Shown here piece after piece: positions 58,408-64,000 of a stretch of DNA of 64,000 nt (position 1 is the first letter of the stretch; each line of letters starts with the position of its first letter). The translations under genes and the position numbers were made by a program. The notes beneath the pieces were generated by a model. The model was not told the origin of the DNA. It did no database searches and saw only the letters and a program-made list of their open reading frames with translations. The DNA comes from Sambucus nigra. Lineage: Eukaryota; Streptophyta; Magnoliopsida; Dipsacales; Adoxaceae. The stretch lies in contig OX422213.1 in the NCBI GenBank assembly GCA_949130495.1, forward strand, positions 207,035,160-207,099,159, in the 5' to 3' direction.

Positions 58408-59434
58408 ATGGCCCAAAGAGCTACCTCGTCAAATACGAATCCACTGAAATCCTACCCTCCGGCCATGGTGAGTTTCGCTCCCGCCAAGAGGAGCGTTGGT
58501 GCAACCGTTTCTTTGGTTCAGATTGCAAACTCCACATGGAGCGCGCAGTCCAATGGACAGGGCTGCCCAATTCTGTCATCGCCCTCTTCATGCCTAGGGG
58601 TTGGTGTCATTTTCTCAATGAACCACACGTAGCGGTTTGGGCCACTGAGGTACGCTCTTTCTATGGCTCCCTTGTTTGAACGGGCCAATTCGAGTCTCAA
58701 GCCTATGTTGATGGTATCGTCATTCCCTTTTCTTTGGCCCTTCTCACTGCCAAGTTGGGCGAATATGACGTTCCAGATCTTCAAGACTACACATACCCAA
58801 GGAATGTCCCCCGGTAGCCAAGGAACTAATTATGGAGCGAATTGCCCCCGGCATTGCTTGGAGGGGAGAGACTGTCCATGTTGGCCGTCTAAACGAGAAA
58901 GCACGCCTCACATTCCAAATTGTGTGTGCTAACATTTAGCAAACGTCCAACGATTTCGCAATACATCTCCGTCAAGCCACATTGACATACCACCTCTTCG
59001 ATCCCAACACTTCCATTAACCTGGCTCGCACCCTATACGCTGACATTCTCATTGCAGTTATGGATGAGAAAGGTACAGCCCCACTTCCATATGCACGCTT
59101 GATTACCTCCATTACCAAAGACGCTGGCATTGAGGCTCCGCTAGACCGTACTCACCTCCCCGGTCCCTTTGGACAGGGAACCCGCACGCGGAGCGCCAAA
59201 CAGCTGGCCATCCTTCGAGCAAGGCGTGGAAGTGATGACGAGGCCGATGATGCCTCGAGTGAGGAAGAAGAAACGGAAGAGGCAGCTGCTGATGTGGAGA
59301 TGGGAGAAGTGGGTGTAGATGAAGAGTCGGTCGAAGAAGAAGAAGACCCAGATTTCGAATGGGCGGGTGGCGAGCTCACTAATAGAATATCGGCCCTCAA
59401 GACAAAAATCAGCAACTTTATGACCGACTACTGA
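58408..59434 (+). pseudogene. Athila2 extra ORF, putative plant transposon protein (Transposase_32/PMD-like)
   Basis: ATG at 58408 (MAQRATSSNTNPLKSYPPAM), but the conserved body lies in another frame: RSRQEERWCNRFFGSDCKLH, WTGLPNSVIALFMPRGWCHF, TEVRSFYGSLV (stop), AYVDGIVIPFSLALLTAKLG. After another shift near 58805 it reads ELIMERIAPGIAWRGETVHV, LTYHLFDPNTSINLARTLYA, PLPYARLITSITKDAGIEAP and a very acidic C-terminus ending at 59432-59434. The FY..LV...(V)RG..VPFS and LP(Y/F)..LIT pattern is that of the plant family often named putative plant transposon protein. Biochemical role unknown. Two frameshifts and stops make it dead. Confidence 0.7.
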
Positions 59435-61310
59435 CGCGATACAAGTATGATGTTTCATTTCCAAGCGAACTTATACCGATGCAAGGGGGATCCAAACGAG
59501 CCATTGACATCCTACTTTTATGACCCTTAAGGCCCCGACGCACCCAGCTCTTCCCACCCACCGCCCCAGTGAAGCTTTATTGGTTTAGGTGTCAGTTTTT
59601 AGTTGTTTGACTTGTTCACATGGTTGTATGATCTTTCCTTTTATTGTACCACAGTCCTTATCTATTAAAGTCCGCATTTTCTTCATTTGTTTGCTTGATT
59701 TTTCCGCACTTTTAATTCGCTTTGAGTTAGATTTTAGTCCTTTTTGCTTGAGGACGATGCAAAAGTCTAAGTTAGGGGGGTCACAAGTGCGTATTACTAA
59801 AACTTCACAAATTTTCAAAAATGCACAAAAATCTCAAAAAAAATCATAAAATTTTGAAAAATCCAAAAATATTTTTTGTTCAAAATAAATAAAAACTGAA
59901 ATTCAAATTTTTCAAAAATATCATTAAATGTCGGTTTAAAGTCTCAAGTTGTAAAATTCAAAATACACAAAGCTGAAATTGAACAAAGATGGAAATTGAG
60001 CGAACGTAGGCGAATTAACGAATAAATGTGGAGATTAACAAACCCGGTGAGATTCGAGCCTTTCATCTTTGTGAAAATTATAAATCAATTCGATTTAATT
60101 GTTAACTCAAAGCTCTTTTCAGCGTCTAAAAATTCATTGAGGATCTCAATCCTTTCATTTTGATCGATTATGAAAAATGTGTATGATATTGCCTTGAAAA
60201 ACGTGCAGAACAAATCTGTAAATTAAACTCATCTCGAAACGCATATGGTAAACTCATAAGTAATTCGGCCAATGAAGTAGGCCATCGTTTGTTACCCAAA
60301 AATATTAGCCATAAAAAGAAGTGAAAAATTATCCCCTTGATAACCCAATTAAGCCGAATAAAATTTATCCTTTTCGTTTGGTAACCCGAAAAACCCAAGT
60401 AGCCCGGAGTTGTGAAAATTAAATATTCATTAAAGTCCAAAAAGTACATAATAAGGGTCAAGAAAAATAATAAAAATGATCAACCAAAAATAGCAAGAAA
60501 AGAAAAGAAATGAAAAAACAGAAAAAATAGAGAAAAGAAATAGAAAATGAGCAAAAGCCCGAAAGAGCACTAAGGGACATCATAAGCAAAATTTTCCGAT
60601 TCCGAATTTCCCAACCATTTCCATGTTACCCATTACACCTTTAACCTGGAAAAGTCCTATCGAGTCCGGAATGCTAAATTGATTACCGCGTGGAGAGCTA
60701 AGACACCAAAAGATAATAAAAGAGATTAAATGCATGAAAAAGAGGCAATGTTCCTGTTTCCCAATGCCCGTATTCCGATGATGAGATCTATTCACCGTAT
60801 ATTTTTATCTTTCTACTTCTGTGCGTGAATTTGTGTTCCAATGCATTTACTCTTTATATCACGCATGCCGAGAGAATAGCCACAATCCTAGAGATTCGTT
60901 TGAGAGAGCATCCCGTGAGCATTTGAATCAAAATGAATTTTTGGATAAGTAACGTAATGGTCAATCGGCGAAAATCCGAGGTTAAATTTCTGGCTTCACA
61001 CACGCGCACTATGATTTGAGACTCTTGAACATGGCTTGATGATGATTATTTTCTGGAAAAGTTTGAATTATACAATTTTTGCGTATTTTGAATTTTCTTT
61101 GAGTCAAATTTTGTGGATATATTCACTGCAAACCCTCACGAGACACAACTCGTCCTACTAGGGTGACCTAGGGGTTTAAAGGCTTGTTGCATACGCTAAA
61201 TGCAATCACTTGTCCGCAAAAAAGGTATTCTATCCCAATAAAATTATTTTCAAGAGTTGAGCCCTGCTAGGATTCTTTTACATTGCTCGAGACGCGCAAA
61301 GTTCTAAGTT
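59435..61310 (+). other. Athila2 3' untranslated region
   Basis: AT-rich, no gene. It aligns with 22091-23620 of Athila1 in reverse. Small frames on both strands are accidental. Confidence 0.7.
59764..59780 (+). other. Internal polypurine tract of Athila2
   Basis: AGTCTAAGTTAGGGGGG, preceded by TTGCTTGAGGACGATGCAAA. Nearly identical in its core to the terminal tract at 61302-61319, and also kept in Athila1 (as a C run at 23598-23620). Confidence 0.6.
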
Positions 61311-61319
61311 AGGGGGATT
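61302..61319 (+). other. Athila2 terminal polypurine tract
   Basis: TTCTAAGTTAGGGGGATT directly before the 3' LTR at 61320. Confidence 0.8.
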
Positions 61320-63834
61320 TGATTAGGCATAAATTCCTCCAAATTTATCCCTTTAATTTAGTTACTTTTAGCACCTCGAACAACATAATTAATTTGATTT
61401 TATCTCATAATCTTGCTACTGACTTATTCTAATGAGTATCCCGATTTTTTGGTATTTTGAACTAATTTTACAGGTATTTGATGCCAATAGAGAAAGAAAG
61501 AAATTAGAAGAATCGAGAAAGAAAAGAAGGAAAGTCAAAAGGGTAAAGCTGTAATTTTTACCCCGAATTCGGATGAGGCATCTAAAGAAAAGTTGAATAT
61601 ATCAAGTTTACGAGTACAAAGGAAGAAATGGCACCTCAATCGGAGTCCCGGTGTGAAAGTTATGAGCAGTCAAAGATAGAAGAAAAAGTCAAAGGAAAAT
61701 CGGACCGATCCGAAATGCAAAGTTCCAGTGAACCCCGGATCGAAGACGGATCGAAGCTAAAAGAAATTAAATGAACCAATTCATACCGGATCGATCTGGC
61801 CAGAAATTAAGAGAACCGATCCAGATCCCAGTCGAACCGAACCGAAGGAAGACCTGACCGGTCCGACTATCGCAATTTTATTTTCTTACTCTTCCTCTAA
61901 TGGAGAGTCCTAGTTAAGCTAAAACTCCTTAGGTCTTGTAGGGTATTTAAACCCGATTTATTATCATTTTAAATACGGAGAATTCATCTAATTTTCCCTT
62001 CTTTTCAGTCAAAACCCTAGTTTGAAGCTTTATTGCAATTTTAATTTCAAGATTGAAGATTGTTCAGATTTTTGTGATTACAAGTGATGATGTTGGGAAT
62101 AGCGCCACCCTTCAAGGTGTTTTTGAGCTCAACTTAATGTTAACAATGGCAGCATAAGGGCATACTGTATGTATATGTATATATATATATATAAGAGATT
62201 GTGATGAGGAGAAGAGAATGAACACAGTTATGTAAGTGGTTCAGCCAATCTGGCCTACATCCACTGTGCAAGTGTATCATGTGTATCACTGTATGAGGGC
62301 TCTAATTGCCATAGATACAATCTCTCAATCTTTCTCTCTCTACTGTGTATTTGAACAGAGTTTTAGCTAGGGTTACTCATTCTGGATCCCCCCAAGGTAG
62401 AGGATGACCTCTATATATATAGTACTTAGGGGGAGTAGTGCACCCCCATGCATGTAATATACACATGTGTGTTAGCCTCACTAATAGGGGGAAGCCACCT
62501 GTCACTGTCACATGTAAGGAATGATGACGAAATATTCTCCCCACGTGTGGAGAATAATTTTGTTACAACTGATTTGTGCCCACGTGTCCTTATCCAAATG
62601 TCAACAGATGCTCGGCTACCATATTGGTGCATGACCTCGGCCTGGGAGAGGCCGAGTTGTAAAGGCTTGATATTCGTTCAATCCGAGATGTGCCATATGG
62701 AGTCTCGGCCTGATCTCAGCCGAGACAGCATGCTGGGGTCGGCCTCAGCCGAGGTTGAGCTGATTCCATGATGGAGTTTACTAGGGCTTCTTATCACCTC
62801 GGCCTACACTCGGCCGAGGTTGCCATACCAAGGTATACGAGAATGCTGTTGATGCCTGTGATGATCGTAGTGTCCATTGGAGATGTAGGTAGTAGTGTCG
62901 GCCTGGGCCGACCTTACTAAGGCCGAGGGCTGACATCGTGGGCCCATGGCTTATCCAGGGTCGGTCATTATCTCGGTCATCATCTCGATCGAGGTTGGTG
63001 TCTCTAGGCCGAGGTCACACTTGGGGCATATCAACAAGTAATTTTAGTTGATGTTTTGAGTGCTTTGGCAAGTTAGTTGATTACTTTCTTCTGTAAAATC
63101 TCCCTTATACATCATTCTTCAATTCTCCCTTAGTTTAATCATGATTTTCTGGAAGTCAACAATCGTTTTCATTAATTTCATCATGTTAGGCTAAGTTTGT
63201 AAAGGTCGGGATGCATGAACTCAACCTGATGTGTTAGTTGCAAGTGTATAAAAGTAATCCTCTAAATTTAATGGTTTATTATGACTATATTGCGTAGAAA
63301 TACGACAATTGTATATCTTTGGATCTCGTTTGCTTCAGGGTAATCGGGATGCTTTAGAATGCAATTCTAGTGTCACTATAGCAATACTATTTACTCGTTC
63401 TCTGATTAAGTATGGTGATATACGTAATGTTTGGGAGTACTAAATTTTGGGTAAAACTAATCACTTAAATTTATGATTAGTTTTATACCATCAATACACT
63501 AGGGTTGAGGGATTGTATTCCCGTCCTGTTTTCTTCATCATATAGTTCGAGTTTTAATCATTCATTGTTAGTATTTTAGATAATTTAGAATAGTTGCATT
63601 TCTTTCATAATTTCAAAATTGCATTTAGTTGTAGCCAATTCTCTAAACAAATCATCTTTTCCTTTGTTTTTAGAGTCAGAGTTAGGATTTCTTCGTCTAT
63701 CCAACGTCTTTACAACTCCGTTGTCCTATTTTCTTGAGGATCGATACCCGACTTATCGGATTATTACTTGAGCGACAGGCTTGCACTTGATCCTAGAGAG
63801 TACACACTTCTGAGACACATTCTTTGTCGTGTCA
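61320..63834 (+). repeat. Athila2 3' LTR, split by a solo LTR
   Basis: Aligns with 50527-52078 from end to end, apart from the insertion at 62085-63033 plus its 5-bp duplication and small indels (for example a deletion near 63419). Confidence 0.92.
62085..63033 (-). mobile_element. Solo LTR (949 bp), minus orientation, rich in CTCGGCCGAG words
   Basis: TGATGATG...CATATCA with perfect target duplication ACAAG (62080-62084 and 63034-63038). The uninterrupted sequence is seen in the 5' LTR near 51266, so the empty site is known. Orientation is inferred from the reversed R-U5-like motif (GTGGTTCAGCC...CCTACATCCAC, 62236-62263). Many inverted GGCCGAG pairs occur between 62636 and 63012. No internal retrotransposon sequence. 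Confidence 0.88.
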
Positions 63835-64000
63835 CAAACAAACGGTGTTCCCTCACTGGCTTCTTCCACAGAAGCGAAAACATTAGCTTCTCTCTTGAAC
63901 ATCTCATTCTGGTACACAATAAGATTTTTTAACATCACAGAAAACCACATAAATTCAAGAAATTACAAATTATCTGGCTTCAAAATTTTAAGAAAGATTA
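63835..64000 (-). other. CACTA transposon resumes; possible exon
   Basis: After the CAAAC duplication, the minus strand has TTGTGTACCAG as an acceptor-like site and then an open stretch NEMFKREANVFASVEEASEG. I do not recognise the protein. It could be another captured exon or part of a CACTA gene. Confidence 0.35.

Larger units (their letters stand above)
50527..63834 (+). mobile_element. Athila2: Athila-lineage LTR retrotransposon (13.3 kb)
   Basis: LTRs TGATTAGGC...GCGTCA at 50527-52078 and 61320-63834, perfect target duplication CAAAC (50522-50526 and 63835-63839). The order is primer site (Asp tRNA), gag, protease, reverse transcriptase, RNase H, integrase, an extra ORF with its own promoter-like region, a long 3' untranslated region and a polypurine tract. 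The long LTRs, Asp primer and extra 3' ORF are Athila features. The coding region has about a dozen stops and at least two frameshifts. It lies within the CACTA transposon and carries a solo LTR in its own 3' LTR. Confidence 0.93.

Overview
This window is heterochromatin-like, AT-rich nuclear DNA from a large flowering-plant genome, probably a eudicot. Nearly everything recognisable is transposable-element sequence: Ty3/gypsy LTR retrotransposons of the Tat and Athila lineages, a Copia-type remnant, a CACTA DNA transposon and hAT-like MITEs. The fragments of ordinary genes that can be named (RLT-type DDT protein, LYM-type LysM protein, RBP45/47-type RNA-binding protein) are plant genes, which fixes the kingdom. 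No intact host gene, tRNA, rRNA or CRISPR array was found, and every coding stretch carries stops or frameshifts.

Layout. 1-9.2 kb holds decayed DNA with an En/Spm-type transposase remnant, a G-rich tract and a Copia-like LTR/PBS/gag remnant. From about 8.8 to 47.2 kb lies one old Tat-lineage retrotransposon, called RE-C here. It is cut into five pieces by later insertions: (a) 10179-17683, a non-autonomous Tat element with a mini-gag and an antisense ORF; (b) 20421-28735, a rearranged minus-strand Athila insertion; (c) 28784-39221, a nearly complete Tat element with 473-bp LTRs and a perfect 5-bp target duplication; (d) 40264-44596, a 4.3-kb element, probably a solo LTR, which carries its own 341-bp hAT-like MITE. 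Removing (a) or (d) rejoins RE-C coding sequence in frame.

At 47236 a CACTA transposon begins inside the antisense ORF of RE-C and runs past the right end of the window. It carries a 425-bp hAT-like MITE, the characteristic subterminal repeats, a compound TAA/TAG microsatellite and, on the minus strand, pieces of three unrelated host genes joined head to tail. The CACTA is in turn interrupted by a 13.3-kb Athila element (50527-63834, target duplication CAAAC), whose 3' LTR contains a 949-bp solo LTR (62085-63033, target duplication ACAAG). The insertion order can therefore be read directly: RE-C first, then CACTA, then Athila2, then the solo LTR.

The main points are the three-gene capture in the CACTA element (RLT to LysM junction in frame); an Athila insertion that seems to preserve two states of one insertion, full-length and solo LTR, joined by illegitimate recombination with filler DNA; antisense ORFs in three separate Tat elements, two with their own TATA box and one with a spliceable leader; and an apparent internal promoter and a duplicated polypurine tract in Athila2. 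All calls come from reading the sequence by eye; no database search was run.
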